Origin: Apodemus sylvaticus
Taxonomy: Eukaryota > Chordata > Mammalia > Rodentia > Muridae
Reading direction: 5' to 3'
Length of the DNA: 64,000 nucleotides
NCBI RefSeq assembly: GCF_947179515.1
Contig: NC_067477.1
Coordinates: forward strand, 70,188,801-70,252,800
How positions within the stretch are numbered: position 1 is the first letter of the stretch; every line of letters begins with the position of its first letter. The translations under genes were made by a program, and so were the position numbers. The notes beneath the pieces are model-generated. The model was not told where the DNA came from. It made no database searches and saw only the letters and a list, made by a program, of their open reading frames with translations. This document shows positions 33,540 through 46,961 of the stretch, one piece after another.

Positions 33540-33900
33540 GCCTAGCTAGAGAGATGGCTGAGCAGCTAAGAGTGCACTGTCCTGGCAGAGGATCTGAGTT
33601 TGGTTCCCAGCACCCAAACGCACCTGTGACTCCAGCCTCAGGGGATCCAGCGGCCCCTCCTGGACTCCAGCCGCAGGGGATCCAGCGGCCCCTCCTGGAC
33701 TCCAGCCGCAGGGGATCCAGCGGCCCCTCCTGGACTCCAGCCTCAGGGGATCCAGCGGCCCCTCCTGGACTCCAGCCTCGGGGGGATCCAGCGGCCCCTC
33801 CTGGACTCCAGCCTCGGGGGATCCAGTGGCCCCTCCTGGCCACCTTGGGCGCCTGCACTCATATACACATACCCATGCACACAAACAAATAATTTAAAAT
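33540..33900 (+). mobile_element. B2/B3-like SINE interrupted by a minisatellite
   Basis: Head: AGCTAGAGAGATGGCTGAGCAG and CAGAGGATCTGAGTTTGGTTCC. Tail: GCACTCATATACACATACCC with A-rich end. Between the two lies the 35-bp tandem array. Confidence 0.75.
33628..33840 (+). repeat. 35-bp GC-rich minisatellite, six copies
   Basis: The unit contains CTCCAGCC, GGGGATCCAG and CGGCCCCTCCTGGA. GGATCC starts at 33643, 33678, 33713, 33748, 33784 and 33819, so spacing is 35 bp with one 36. The open frames over it on both strands come from its composition and are not genes. Confidence 0.97.
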
Positions 33901-34129
33901 TTTTCAAAATGTTTTTAAAATTAAAAAAGCAGAAATTACTTTACTGTTGAGGAAAAAATGTAATTAAATGTGGTGTAGACTAAATGATAAATAAAGGTGA
34001 CATTAGTACACAGTAATGTCTTCAAGCTTCACATTCACTCTCAGGTGTTCAGTGACTCAGCTAGACACATGCTGAATCCTACAAGCTCCATTTACGGTAA
34101 GCATCCTCCACAAGTAAGCCATGTTTTAT

Positions 34130-34395
34130 CTTTTACATTACCCTTTGACTGTACCTTTTCTGTGTCTAGATATACACATGTCTAGGTACTTAGCATTATG
34201 TATTACTGTTCACCTATGGTGTTCAGAAAAAGATCATGCAGTGTAGATTTGTAGCACAGGTGCAATAGGCTATACACTATAGCTCAGGTGTTTAGTATTC
34301 TGCACCATCCTGGTTTATATTAGTAAGCACACACTACAATGTTTGTACAGCCACAAAGTCACTATTGTATTTCTTCTAAAAAATCCTTGTTTTGT
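34130..34395 (+). mobile_element. MER2-like DNA transposon, remainder
   Basis: GACTGTACCTTTTCTGTGTCTAG, GTGCAATAGGCTATACAC and GCACACACTACAATGTTTG follow MER2 order. Together with 32355-32425 it would make one element split by about 1.7 kb. Confidence 0.6.
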
Positions 34396-34954
34396 TGGAC
34401 AGGTGTATACGAATCTGTCTTTCTTTTAATTCCAGTTGAATGTGTAGGTTTGTACAATCACAAAAACTGTCAGAATCTGTCAGAGTGTAACAAACACACT
34501 CTGTCTAGTCTAGATAGCTGTCTTCACAGTGAAATACTGCAATACATCAGAATCATGAAAACAAAATGCTAATCAAAAGAGGCCAAATGAATATATTTAT
34601 TTTGTTGAATGGTCTGTTCTACTTTTGTGAATTCTCAAAAAAAGGGAAAAGTTTTACTCAGGATGACCATTATCTTTGAAGAAGAAAGGTGGACATTTTC
34701 AGGACAGAGAGACTATAGGCACATTTGGTTCTGATGCCTGGGCACTCTTTACATGGGCACAGTCACTTTTCAGTAGATACATCTCATCTGTGTACTTTCA
34801 TACATACTGTGCTTCAGAAAATCATTCATTCTAAAAAAAATAACAGCAATCCCTTTTGTAATAAACACATCTCATCTTGGAACCTTTTCCATCCACATAA
34901 ACATTTCATATTTGACTCTGTACTTCCTTCACATTTTCAGTAGCCTCTCTACTC

Positions 34955-35068
34955 GTTTTCCTGGTTGAAAGTCTGAGGTTAGAAACTGAGTATTATTTGT
35001 CCTTTAGTTCCTTGAAAACCTTCACATACCGTAGGCACTTAATAAATACTACATTGAAATGAAAAAAT
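34955..35068 (+). mobile_element. MIR/L2-like remnant
   Basis: CGTAGGCACTTAATAAATAC followed by TTGAAATGAA is the typical 3' end of ancient mammalian MIR/L2 elements. Confidence 0.45.
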
Positions 35069-35069
35069 A

Positions 35070-37125
35070 TAGAGTATATTAAAAAGCTTTATAAGAAATT
35101 TTAAGCAGATGTATTATCAAACATTTACTTCTGACTCACCTTTTCCTACCAACCCTACTCTCTTTGTCATGTGTTAATGATAATGTGAAGATTTATTGAG
35201 ATAAATATTAAAAAACTATTTTTAATATGGGTATGGTTTATCTGTGTAAAGAAGCCAAAGGAAGCAGCAAGGAAATATTTTAATTATCAACATACAACAT
35301 TGGCAGCTAGCTGCCCTACCGAGGGAACACAGTGTCTGCTCCTTGGATTAGGTATCCGCCCGCCTCCAATCATGTTTCAATCATGTTCAAACATGTTTCT
35401 GTCCACCCAGCTCCTGGGGACATCTACTCTAAGCTCTTTGTTCAGTAAGTGTAGAAGGGCATTGGGCTCACCTGTCTCTCTCTTGCAGAGACCTGTGGCT
35501 ATCATCTGCTAGCTTGGATTTGCAGGGACTCAGAACAGGAAGAATAGCTTTGGTGACCATATGCCATGGATAAGATAAGCTTCTGCAGACAGAACACATG
35601 GGTTTGCTCTTAAAACTAACAATGTTAGCCAACTGACCAAATTGGTTTTGTTAAGCATTTTACTGATGACAGCGTTTTGTGAACAGCAGCCTTCAGAGTG
35701 CTCCTCCTCCACAAGAATCTGGATCAGAGGCTCTTCTCTGACCTTCCATATAACTCCAGGCAAACCCTTTCATAGCTCCATAAGACTGAGCTGAAACCAT
35801 CTCTTCAATATGCTACCTCTTAAATCATGAGGACCTTGAGAACCTAGTCTTTATTTTTTTTAAAGAAAAAAATTCTAACATATTACCTAGAATAAAGTTA
35901 ACACTGAAATAAAATTATGTATTTAAATAAAGGAATTAATTATAGTCTCAGCCCATCATATCCCTAATTAAACAAGGCTCTGTGCCTGGAGATGAACTAT
36001 GAATACACAAATCTAAATTTGTGGTGAAAATCTAACTGTGCAATTAAATTGGGCATCTCGGAAGAATAAGACTCAATTTTGTTTATAATAATATGAGAAT
36101 AAGATGCCCCAAGAAATTCTATCAGTGCAAAGAACTGAGAGTGAGGGGGTGGGGAGAGGGAGAGAGAGAAAGAGAGAACACTGTTCTAAAATCTCTGTAA
36201 ATAGCTGGAAGATGGCAGAAAAAAATCACCTCTGTAAAGATAATGCGCACTGGGCATTAGGGTATCTGGCATCATGTGATAGCCTTTGGAAATATAGACC
36301 TGTCAGCTTTAACTGACCGCATATAAGAGTTAGGAGGGAAAACCTGGACTTGTGTAAGATGGGAAATCCAAGTGATACAATATGTTAGTATTAAGTCAGG
36401 ATTCTAATGGAACAATGCACTTAGGGAAAACTTCTACCACACACATACTAGCATGCTGATCTCAGTCTTATTTAGAATACAGTTGGGAAATTTTTCTCAC
36501 AGATGGTGTGTACAGAAAATGTCCACCATAGCATTCTCCCCTCTGGTTATTTACAACCTGAAGACTTCTCTCATACAGAGATTGCCTCTATCAAGTTTAG
36601 CTAAGCCTGCCTCCACGATCCAGCTTGTATAATATAAACTGTATAATTCAGCTGTATGTAAGCACAACTTTCTGTTCAACTGTATATAATAAGTACATAG
36701 AGCTTCCAGGGTGCTACTGAAGTTTCTTCCTCAGAGAGCCTCCTTGTCCACCTGACCTCAACTCTTCTGTCTTTTCTTCATCCCCTGGCTGCCCTAGCCA
36801 GATACAATCCTTGGAGCTGAGCAAGAACTCAACATGACTGTTTAAAAAACAAACAAACAAACAAAAAACAAGAATATACTCAGGAATGAAGGAGACACTA
36901 ATGATCATAAAATAGAATTAGAGCTAATATAGAAACAAAAAGTATAACTAAGATTAAAAATTCAAGGATCAAACTAAGCATCAGATTAGTCATGAAAAAA
37001 GACTTGCTAAAAGGGAAAATAAAAATAAAATAATAGAAAACACTTATTACAGCACAGAGTTACTAAAACAGAGGTGGGGATGACAAGACAAATCAAGGGA
37101 AGTCTACAATGTACTTTTCCCAAAT
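35070..37125. other. No gene recognised
   Basis: Includes a GA-rich patch (36145-36180) and AAAC repeats (36846-36868); otherwise unrecognised. Confidence 0.4.
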
Positions 37126-37129
37126 ATAG

Positions 37130-37530
37130 ATATGTTACTCTGCTAAGACTGTCACAACAAAACAACAAGGCATTTGTGTCTTTTGGCAGAAATTTATTTT
37201 TCTTTGTTCTGCATATTATATGGCCAAGATTAAGGTTCTGCCTAAGACTAGTTCCAGATGAAACTCCTCCTCCTGTTGTAGACAGCTGTCTTCTCTTCTG
37301 TCTGTGTATTCTAACAGCCTTTCCTCTGTACATGTATAGGGTGGTAGGTGCAGAGACAGGACTCTGGTCTCTTGTGAGGACACCAATTGTACTGAATGAC
37401 GCCTTCCATATGTACTCATTTGACCTTAATTAACTACCAAAGGTTTGCATCACCAAATACAGTTACACTGGAATTAGGGCTTTAACACATGAATGTGTTG
37501 GTGGGACACAATTCTGTTCATAACAATAGG
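37130..37530 (-). mobile_element. Old MaLR (MLT1-like) LTR, reverse
   Basis: AGACTGTCACAACAAAACAAC, TCTTGTGAGGACACCAATTG, ATTAGGGCTTTAACACATGAATG and GGGACACAATTCTGTTCATAAC are the reverse of ancient mammalian MaLR LTRs. Confidence 0.6.
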
Positions 37531-38794
37531 CAAGACTAACAAAATAAGACACAATGTCCCAACCCGCAGGACAGTCAACAGGGTCCCCAGACCACCTAGG
37601 AGAAGGCAAGAGACAAGAGACATGAGAGATGGACAGCAAGACAGTATTCTGATCAAGCTTTAAATTTTTATTTTTTACACAAGCAATTTAAAGGGAAGCA
37701 AGCAAAATGTAGGGAGGGGGAAAGGGAAAGTCATTTTATTCGGGGAACAATCTCAGGGGGCTAGCATCATTTCTCAGGAACAGTTTCTCAGAATTGTCTC
37801 TCAGAATCTCAGGGAAGAATTGGCAATTGCTGTAGGAATTTGGCACTAAAAATTGACCATGAGGAGGTGAGGTGGAAAGGAGTTGCTATGGTAACCTAAC
37901 CACAGGGGAGCTTCATTTGTTTGAGCCCACTCGGGTGAGCTCTGTATGTACTGACCATCTAGCTTACTTAGCTAATCTTCAAACTAGTACATTTCCTTCT
38001 AAAAGCAGCCTAGAGAAAGCAGGCTAGAAACTGCTGAGAGGAGGGGGTTTTGAGATCTATGTGAGAATGGCTCCTGGCAACAGAATATTTAAGGACATAG
38101 TGAAAAAGAACAAACTTTTAGTTAACTTTAAAATCCAAGGCAATATAAATGAAAAGAAATACAAGCTTAGACTCATGGCACTGCAATAACAGTATATCAA
38201 AGATAGAAAATAAGATTAAGGTCAGATAAAGGGACAGATTCTCTACAAAAGAACCAGTACTAGACTTACAGCCAACTTTGCCCACTGAAGTAAAAGACAA
38301 TGTAATGGTATATTAAGTCAATTTAAATCTTAAATAAATAAAAGTATTAAAGAATTTAAGCCTCAAAGACATACTAATAATAGTAGCATAGAGTATTACC
38401 AAACACAGAACCTAGGACTCAGAAACCTTACATTCCTTCCCAATTCCGATGGCAGTATACCTGGCAATATATGAATTCTCTACAAACTATATTACAGCAC
38501 ATTTTAGAAGAGTGATGCCAGAGAATAGGATCTCTAAAACTTTAACTAAATTAGAAAATGTACAAAAGTAAGAACTTTTTAAATGTACAAAACTTTTTTA
38601 AATGTACAGAACTTTTCTGTGCCAAAAATATATTAGAACATTTCTTACAAGACATAAAAACTAATGCTTCAAAATTATCTAAAGTATTATCAAATTTTAT
38701 GGAATACTGTAACATGTTACAGAGAGTCATCACTTGGTGGGGTTTTTTTTCCCTTTTCCTTTTTTCAGTTTTTTGTTTTGTTTTGTTTTTGTTT

Positions 38795-38870
38795 TGTTTT
38801 AGACAGTTTCTCACTGTTGTCCAGCCTAGCTTTGAACAGGGTTCAAAAACAATGTTTCTGCCTCTGTCTT
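38795..38870 (-). mobile_element. Degraded B1-like fragment
   Basis: AGACAGTTTCTCACTGTTGTCCAGCC follows a GTTTT-rich tail, consistent with a reverse old B1. Confidence 0.4.
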
Positions 38871-39069
38871 CAGAGAAGATGAAACTAAATCTGCCTCCTG
38901 ACCCAGCAGAAAATTCACCACTGTAAATGAGAGACAGGTAGGTGTGGCAATAATATCCTGAAATCCCAGCACTATGACACAGAAGGGTTCAGGCTCTATC
39001 TACATAGGAAAACTTCATCTCAAAGGGAGAGAAGAAAAAAAATCAACAAAATTGGACAACACCCGACAA

Positions 39070-40825
39070 AACAAAAAGGAAAAAAATCAATATTTAGAAT
39101 GTAAAGAAAGGAATCACAGAGACATAATTAAAAGGATAATAAAAGCATTGAAAAGCTTTGTCAATAAACATAAAAACTTAAAAATAATAGGCACATTCTC
39201 ATAGGAAAATATTAGGAATTGTGCAAATTAACGTCGCTAGTATAGGGTAAACTGGAAATTCATTAATTTTCAGCCACACCAAAGATGGTATCTCCTTTTC
39301 TACCTCAGAACTTTGTTTGAATTACTTCCTGATCAGTCCCAGGTTTCACACTGAGTCTGTAAAGGTATGGTAAAACATGAAATACCAGCTGAGGATAGGT
39401 GTGAGAGAAAGGACTATTGGCCCCTGCCTGCTGGAAGGCTGTACAATTCATGGAATTATATTGGAGTCTTAGGAAAGCACCTCCACTGCTCATTTTATTT
39501 GTGCAACCCCAGAAACTGGAGTTGGACATGTTCCAGCTTGATCAGAACAGGGGCAGTATCAGCTTGCAGGCTCACCTGCTGCTAGCCCAGTGCAGTAGGA
39601 ATTCATTATATTATGAATCTTTTCTCAGGACTCACAGTTCTGGCTACCTTTCCACAATTACCATGTCAAATAACAGAAGTGAAAGAGACATGGGACTTGA
39701 AGTCAGAGAAACAAAGATCCCATCATGTGGGTGGATAAGATAAGATTGCTCATAAATGTAGTAAGCTCAGCTCAAAAAGCCATTGTCCTATGTAATGGAA
39801 ACTAGTTCCTGTCTCTGTCCCTTTCCCTTGATGGTGGAGACATGCAGTCATGTGGATTCAACTCACACATGATAAAAGTGATTCTCCTAGGATCTGATTT
39901 AGAAAGTTCACAGCATCATATGCTTAATAATTTTTTTAAACCCAAATTGTCCATTTTAAGACACTTTGTGGTGGCTATCTTATCCGAGGAGCTTTAAGAA
40001 CAGTCATTAGTGTTAGTATAAAAGAGAACATCCTGCTTTTTAACTGGGTGTGAAAGATGAAAATGGAAGACATTGTGGGCATCAGCAGAATGACTGACTG
40101 GCCAGGTCCCAAGTAGCTATCCTACTAACAGGGTCAAATTCCTGTAGACACACATCTTATTCCTGTATATGCATGTCTTATTCATGTATACACATACATA
40201 CACACTCTTAGGAACTGACTGGTTTTATACCTACTTAGTGGGAAATGTAGTTTAAGCAACTACCTATGTCTGTGTTACTGTGGGTGTGGCATGTGAGGAC
40301 TGGGTCACAAGAATAAGAGTACTTCTTAGTCTGGGTCTTGATCATATAAAGATGAGAGCTGCTGCTTTATGTGACTTGTGTGAAAGTCCCTTCAGTTGTT
40401 CTATAACTTGGATGTCTATACTATACACCTTCTTCACATACATCACCCCATATAGTAAAGGCTTATCTGTGGTCCAGTTTGTAAGCTGCTTTTGAAGGAT
40501 TCAGAATATGCTACGTAAGAAAAAATATTTACCAAAGTGACACCGATCCTCTGATGCACTTCCCAACATTCTATAAATCTTGAGTAATGATGCTTCATGG
40601 GGGCAATGCAATCATTTTCTATATATGAGGTGAGAGACTCACTAATCTGGTGATGTCGTTGGTTAAACAGTCAAACCTCTGGAATTAGACGCCCCATCGG
40701 TGAAACAAAGAGGATTTATACTATTTCTTCTCCCTCCATAATATGACCCCACACCTCTCTTTTCTGTGCACCCTTGGTCCTCACAACGGGACAACAGGGA
40801 TTGGTGGTGGGAAGAGCAATGTGGT
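39070..40825. other. No gene recognised
   Basis: Unrecognised sequence; frames at 39305-39743 are mutually overlapping shadows. Confidence 0.4.
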
Positions 40826-40827
40826 AT

Positions 40828-41180
40828 TTTGAATATGCTTGCCCCATAAGGAGTGGGCTCATAAGGAGTAGACTTATAATGGACCCCATAATGCACTGTT
40901 GGGAGGTGTGGCCTTGTTAGAGGAAGTGTGTCACTGCAGGGGTGGGCTTTGAGAGCTCATTGCTGCTTGCAAGACAGTCTTCTCCCATTGGCCTTCGGAT
41001 CAAGATGGAGGAACTCTCAGCTCCTCCAGCTCTATGCCTGCCTAGACACTGCCACACTTCCTGCCATGATAATGAACTGAAACTCTGACACTATAAACCA
41101 GCTCCAGTTAAATGTTTGCCTTTATAAGAGTTGCCTTAGTCCTGGTGTCTATTGAAAGCAATTGAAGCACTAACTAGAAG
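40828..41180 (+). mobile_element. MaLR-type solo LTR
   Basis: TTTTGAATATGCTTGCCCCA, GGAGGTGTGGCCTTGTTAGAGG, AACTCTCAGCTCCTCC, the AATGTTTGCCTTTATAAGAGTTGC block and a CACTAACTAGAAG end. Confidence 0.75.
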
Positions 41181-42944
41181 AACAGATATTTCCAAGATTT
41201 GCTGTCATTAGCTCATTGCTCATTGCTATTTCAAAGAAACTCATAATTTTCTTATGACAAGGGTAAAATAAGTTCTGAGTCAAAAGATTACTGCCTAATA
41301 CAGGAGAGTATTGATTTATACATACCATAAAACACCACTGCATGATGATACTTATAAATATACTTGTTTGATTAGAATTATTCTAGACTGACAAAATGAA
41401 AATAAAAGTGTCAGGTGTAAAGATTTGGAATATCTTTTTTGCAAGGGATTATGAAGGTTAGAAAATGATACAAACAAAAATGAAAACCTGCCAAGCCTTC
41501 AGTGTGGCTCTTATTAGAAAGCATATGGTTTAAAAAGATAGCATGCTTTATGGTTTCTTACAAGATAGAGAATTCATTCAGATTTGCAACAAATCATCAT
41601 GATTGATAGAATGGGCTTTTGAACTGTTCTTATACATCTGAGTGTTAGAATTCAGAATTTATTACCTAAGATAGGGTTTCAGCTTCACCACAGAACAGGT
41701 ACACTCAGCTCTGGGAATACTGAGAAACTGAGTTAACACTTGCTAATATTATCTAAACCTAAAGCCAGGTCATTAGGCTTCTCCTGCGTGTTGATTTGCC
41801 TGCAGCTGAAGGACGGGTGAAATAATCACTTAATGAACACAGTGATTCTGAATTGAGACAGTTTAAAAAGTTGTTCTGACCCCAAATTTCTACAGTTTCT
41901 AATAGACCTGTGTGTAGCTATTGTGAATAGGTCCAGGAGCAAAACTGGTGTTTCATTTTCTTTATTTCTTGCTCTATTATTTCATTCCTGGGGCCTACCC
42001 TAGCCTTAATAATACTCTAAGGGTATGTGGCCGTCCTCATAAATCTCAGCCCCACAGCTGTCCTTTGTTGAGGTTTACATTCTGCTCGGTCAGCACCCAA
42101 GTCACAACACTCTCCAAGTACGTATCACAAGGGCTTTATCTATGCTTACTGTGGGCATTAGTGCTTGCCCAGCTCATCTCAGGTTCCAAAGCTGAGGACT
42201 ATCTTTCTCTCCTCTAGGTTGGATGTTTGCCCACGAGAATGACCCACTGTTCTAATTTTCCACAGACTGAAGAGCTTCTTGGATTGCAAAACTTTCAATG
42301 CTAAAATCAGAAGCCCAGAACAAATCAAGAAAAGGTTGGTGTATTTTCCTTTAGGCTTCCACTTGAATTTGTACTATCATTTCAGAACTACTTCTTATGC
42401 CTTATTCTGATGTAAAAGGCAATAGAAAATATTAATGACCTACTTTATTACCTAAATATGTGTATAGGAAATTATAGTTTCTGGGGGAAAAACCTTCATG
42501 CTCAGATATACAAAATTTGGTCTTAATGGAAGATTGGAAATTCAGAATAAGTGACTAAACCTGACCCCATAGATTAAACTTTTTAAGTGAAAGTCACACT
42601 ATTAACCTGTATATAGCTTTCATCTCTGCCTCAGTAACCACTGTGATTATGCCACTTGGATGATTGATAGGTTGAACAGTGACAACTAAATCATACACTC
42701 TATTTGCCTTATGTTGATGCTTTCTATGGATATTACTGAATAACAAAAAAAATACCTTATATTCATTCCCATATAGTCATCTCTTTACTTCCAACTAGAC
42801 CTTCTGATGTTCTAGTCAGTTTTCTTGAGGTCCCTGACTACCTAGCCAGGCTATTTACTACTGCACTTAAGTTCACCAACTTAATAGTGTCACCTCCAGC
42901 TGCACAAGAAGTCCATTTCTATGAGCATTCTACCTTACCACTTA
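41181..42944. other. No gene recognised
   Basis: Unrecognised. The 89-codon frame at 41948-42217 has no recognisable domain and no supporting splice or promoter signals. Confidence 0.4.
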
Positions 42945-45900
42945 AAATTTTAATAATTCTTTAAGAATTTCATACAATGTTTTTTATCCCATTACATTTC
43001 CCTCCCCAAACCACCATTTTCATCCTCACCTCCCTACCCACCCAACTCTTTTTCTTCTTCCCCATTGCCTACGAAGCCCAGTTTTCATTGCCCAGCTAGT
43101 CTTTGGAGGTGGGTATATCTTGTCGTGTAGACAACCTACCAGCGGATATATCATTAAAGAAAATGGATTCCTCCTCTCCTAGCAGATATCAAATGTCAAT
43201 AGTTCCTCAGCAAGTGGTATTCCATACCCACATCCCACCTCCATACTAGTATTCTTCTGTCTTGAACTTATTCAGGTCTTGTGGATGTTATCACAGTCAC
43301 TGAGTTTGTGTGTCTAGAAAACAAGGTTTTCTTGAAATTATTCACTGCCTCTGTCTCTTAAAACCCCCTCCTCATGCATCCTTAAAAATCTATTATATCC
43401 TTGTGGAAGGATATAATAGGTGTGTTCCGTTTAGGGCTAAGCACTCCAGAATTTACTTACTCTGTACATGTTGTCCAGTTGATGGTCTCTGCTAACTACC
43501 ATCTACTGCAAGATTTTGTAATGAACGTTAAAAGGTGCATTGTTCTCTGGGTAGAGCAATAATTGAATATAAAAAGTTTTAAATAGATATTTGGCAGAAT
43601 AATAATAGTAGGTTCGTCCATCCCTAGGTCATATGACCTATCTAGCTATAGGTTATTGGTCCTTTTAACATTGCCCCACAAGGGTTTCATCTCATGGAGC
43701 AGGCCTTTGATCCAATCAGAAAGTGGTTGGTTACTACCATATATTCATATTATTATTGAACTATTTGTTACTGTATTTTTTTGAGATTATGATACAATTA
43801 TAATCAAATCTCCTTTCCCTTTCCTCCCCAAACCCTTCCATATTCCTCTTCTTGCTCTTTCAATGTTCTGGCCTGCTTTTCTTTGATCATTGTTACACAC
43901 ATACATATATGTATGTGTGTATGTATGTATATATATATGTATATATAATATTTAATATTCCTAAATATTACCTGTTCAATCTATATACGATTACTTGTAT
44001 GTTTTCAGGGTTGACTATATGGTATTGAATAGCCAATTGGTGTGCTCTTTCCTCCTGCTCTCAGCATTCCTTAGATGCCTGTAGTTGTTTGTTTGTTTGT
44101 TTGTTTGTTTGTTTAATAAGGTTGAGAATTCATGGATTTTCCCCCACTCACTTTGGCATATCTATTGATGTTGTCCTTGTTCAGCTCATGTTTAGGGTGT
44201 CATGTTGGTGAGACTTTATGGATGTAGTTTCTGACATTACTAGGAGACACAAACTCCATGATCACAGCAAACTCCATGATCCTTTGGCTCTTACAATCTT
44301 TCTACTCCCTCTTCTGCAATATTCCTGGAGTCTTCAGTGTGGGAGGTGCTTCGTAAATGTATCCATTGGGACTGAGCTCCACAACTCTGCATTTTAGCTG
44401 GTTGTGATCTCATGTAATGGCCTCCGTGTGTTACAAAAAGCAGTTTTCTTGATGAGGGATGAGGATCCATCTGTAGGTGTAGTGAATCCTCAGGTAGGAG
44501 GTCAGTTAGAACTCAGGGGCCTTTGGGCCCAATGCCTGAAGTGTATAGTGTCTTCAGTACCTTCCTCTTCTGGGGAAAAATGTAAATAGTTAACAGTATG
44601 ATTCCTTATGACTTTTTTCAGACATCTTTACTGTTATATTACTCTCTTCCCTACTCATCTCTACTGCTCCTTAGATCTCCCCCCTTTTCTTATTCCCCAA
44701 TCAGATAATTTGTACCCCACTATTCCCTTCCCTATTGTTTTCCACCCCCTATTCTGGCAAAGGCCCCTTTCTACTCTCCTGGTTTCTGCCATTACTTCAA
44801 GAAATGTACTCACACCTGAAGATTTGGAGCTAGGATCTGCTAATGAGAGAAACCATGGGACGTTTGTCATTCTGGGTCTGGTTAATTTCACTCTAGTTCC
44901 ATATACTTAACTGCTAAATTCTGATTTCATTTGTCTTTGCAGATGAATAGTGTTCCATAGTGTACATGTACAGCATTTTCATTATCCATTTGTCAACTGA
45001 AGTACATTTAGGCCTTTTCCATTCCCTAGCTATTGTGAATAGAGCAGAAATGAACACAGCTGTAAGGATGCTGAGTTCCTTGGGCATGTGCCAAGGAGTG
45101 ATATAGTTGGGTCATATGGTAGCTTTATCTTTAGCTTTTTAAAAAAGTACACACACTTACTACCATAGTGGCTGTACTAGTTTGCTTTCCTACAACAGCA
45201 AAGGATTCCCTTTCTCCCATATCCCTTACAGAATTTGTTTTCAGTTGTCCTGTTGATCTTTGCCATTCTGACTTGGGAAAGATGAAACTTCAGAGTTGTT
45301 TTGGTTTATATTTCCCTAATTGGTATGAACAACGAACATTCTTTTGAGATATCTCTTAGCCATTTTTTTTCTTCTCTTGAGAACTCTCTCTGTTCAGGTT
45401 CTAAGCCCATTTTTCAAAAGGATCACTTTTTTTTTAAGCTTCGCTTTTTGAGTTCTTTATATATTTTGGAAATCAATCCTCTATCAGATGTATAGCTGGC
45501 AAAGATTCTCTCTCATTCTGTGGGCTTCCTCTTCACTCCATTGTTTCTTTAGCTTTTTAGTTTTATGAAGCCCCACTTGTCTATTGTCCTTAATTCCTGA
45601 GTAAATGGATCCTTTTTCTGGTGTTCTTTTGTACACCTCTATCATGTAGGGTACTACTATCTTTTTTTTTTTGACAGTTTCAGGCTTCACATTTAAGTCT
45701 GTAATCAATTTGAAGTTAGTATTTGTGCAAGGTGATAGACATGGGTTCAATTCCACTTTATGTTTTTTGGTATCCTTGTCAAATACTAAATGGCTGAAGT
45801 TACATGTACTCATCATTTAGTCTTTGATTTGTTCCATTGGTCTACCTGTTTGTTTTTGTGCCAGTATCATATTGTTTTTATTACTATGGATTTGCAAAAT

Positions 45901-46942
45901 ATCTTAAGAACTTCATCTTAGAACTATCTTAGAAATCCCTCTTGCAGTGTACCTTTTGATCAGGACTATTTGGAATTCTGGGGTCTTTTGTGATTTCTTA
46001 TGACTTTTAGTATAGCATTTCCCCCCTATTTCTGTGAAGAATAAGATGGGAATTTTGATTAGCTTTTGGTTAAATGGTAATTTTCACAATATTACCAAAA
46101 TATCAATCCATGAGCATGAGATATCTTTCCATATTCTAATATCTTTGTATATTACTTTTTTCAGAGGTTTAAAGGTTTCATTGTAGAGGTCCTTCACATC
46201 CTTGGTTAGGCTTATTCCTGTAGATATTTTATTTTCTTTGAGGCTATTATGAATGGGAATGTGTCCATGCTCTCCTTTGTATGTTTGTTGTTGCTTTATA
46301 GATAAACTATTGACTTCTACAAGTTCATTCTGTATCCTGCCACATTACAGAACTTTATTGTGTCTAGTTTTATGGTAGAATTTAGGGGGTTCTAATGTAT
46401 AGTAGTACCATGTCATCTATATATAGGGATATTTGACTTCTTTTCCTATTTGTATCCCTTCATTTGCTTCTCATGCCTTATTGCTCTAGCTAGTACTTCA
46501 AGCACAATATTGAAACAGAGTGGCCAGAGAGAACATTCCTGTCCTGTTTCTGACTTCAGTGAGATTGCTTCAAGCTTTTCACTGTTTCAGATTATAAATT
46601 TGAGTTTCTCATACATACCTTTTATTATATTGAAATAAATACATATTTATTATATGTTCCTTCTTCTCCTACATCTTTCTAGGACCTTTATCATGAAGAT
46701 GTGTTGGATTTTGTTAAAGGTGTTTTGGACATCTATTGAGATAATGTGATTTTTGCCTTTAAGTCCATTTATGTGGTTTAATTACATATATTAACTTGTA
46801 TATGTTGAACCATCCCTGAAATCCAAGGATGAAGTCAACTTGGTTATGGTGGATAATCTTTTTAATATACATCTTTATGTGATTTGAAAATATTTATTGA
46901 GTATTCTTGAGTCTATGTTCATCAGGGATATTGGCTGGTAGG
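42945..46942 (-). mobile_element. Old L1, 3' UTR and ORF2 3' half, reverse
   Basis: The plus strand carries the reverse complement of diverged L1: 3' UTR (about 42945-44600), then ORF2 C-terminal coding (GCTATTGTGAATAGAGCAG, GGGTCATATGGTAGC, TTTGGAAATCAATCCTCTATCAGATG) into the reverse transcriptase part (GATATTGGCTGGTAGGG). Frames are broken. It resumes at 50008 after a nested insertion. TATG (43905-43945) and GTTT (44086-44115) microsatellites lie inside. Confidence 0.85.
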
Positions 46943-46961
46943 GTTTTGTTGTTACATCTTT
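46943..46961 (+). repeat. Left 19-bp target-site duplication of the HAL1-like insertion
   Basis: GTTTTGTTGTTACATCTTT, repeated perfectly at 49989-50007. Confidence 0.95.

Noticed and set aside
33529..33892. Long overlapping frames of about 110 codons on both strands with repeated peptide units
   Set aside because: They are produced by the 35-bp GC-rich minisatellite, which lacks stops in several frames. No start context, splice or homology supports a protein.
41948..42217. 89-codon hydrophobic frame resembling a secreted or membrane peptide
   Set aside because: Single frame without conserved motif, promoter or splice signals in otherwise unrecognised intergenic DNA.
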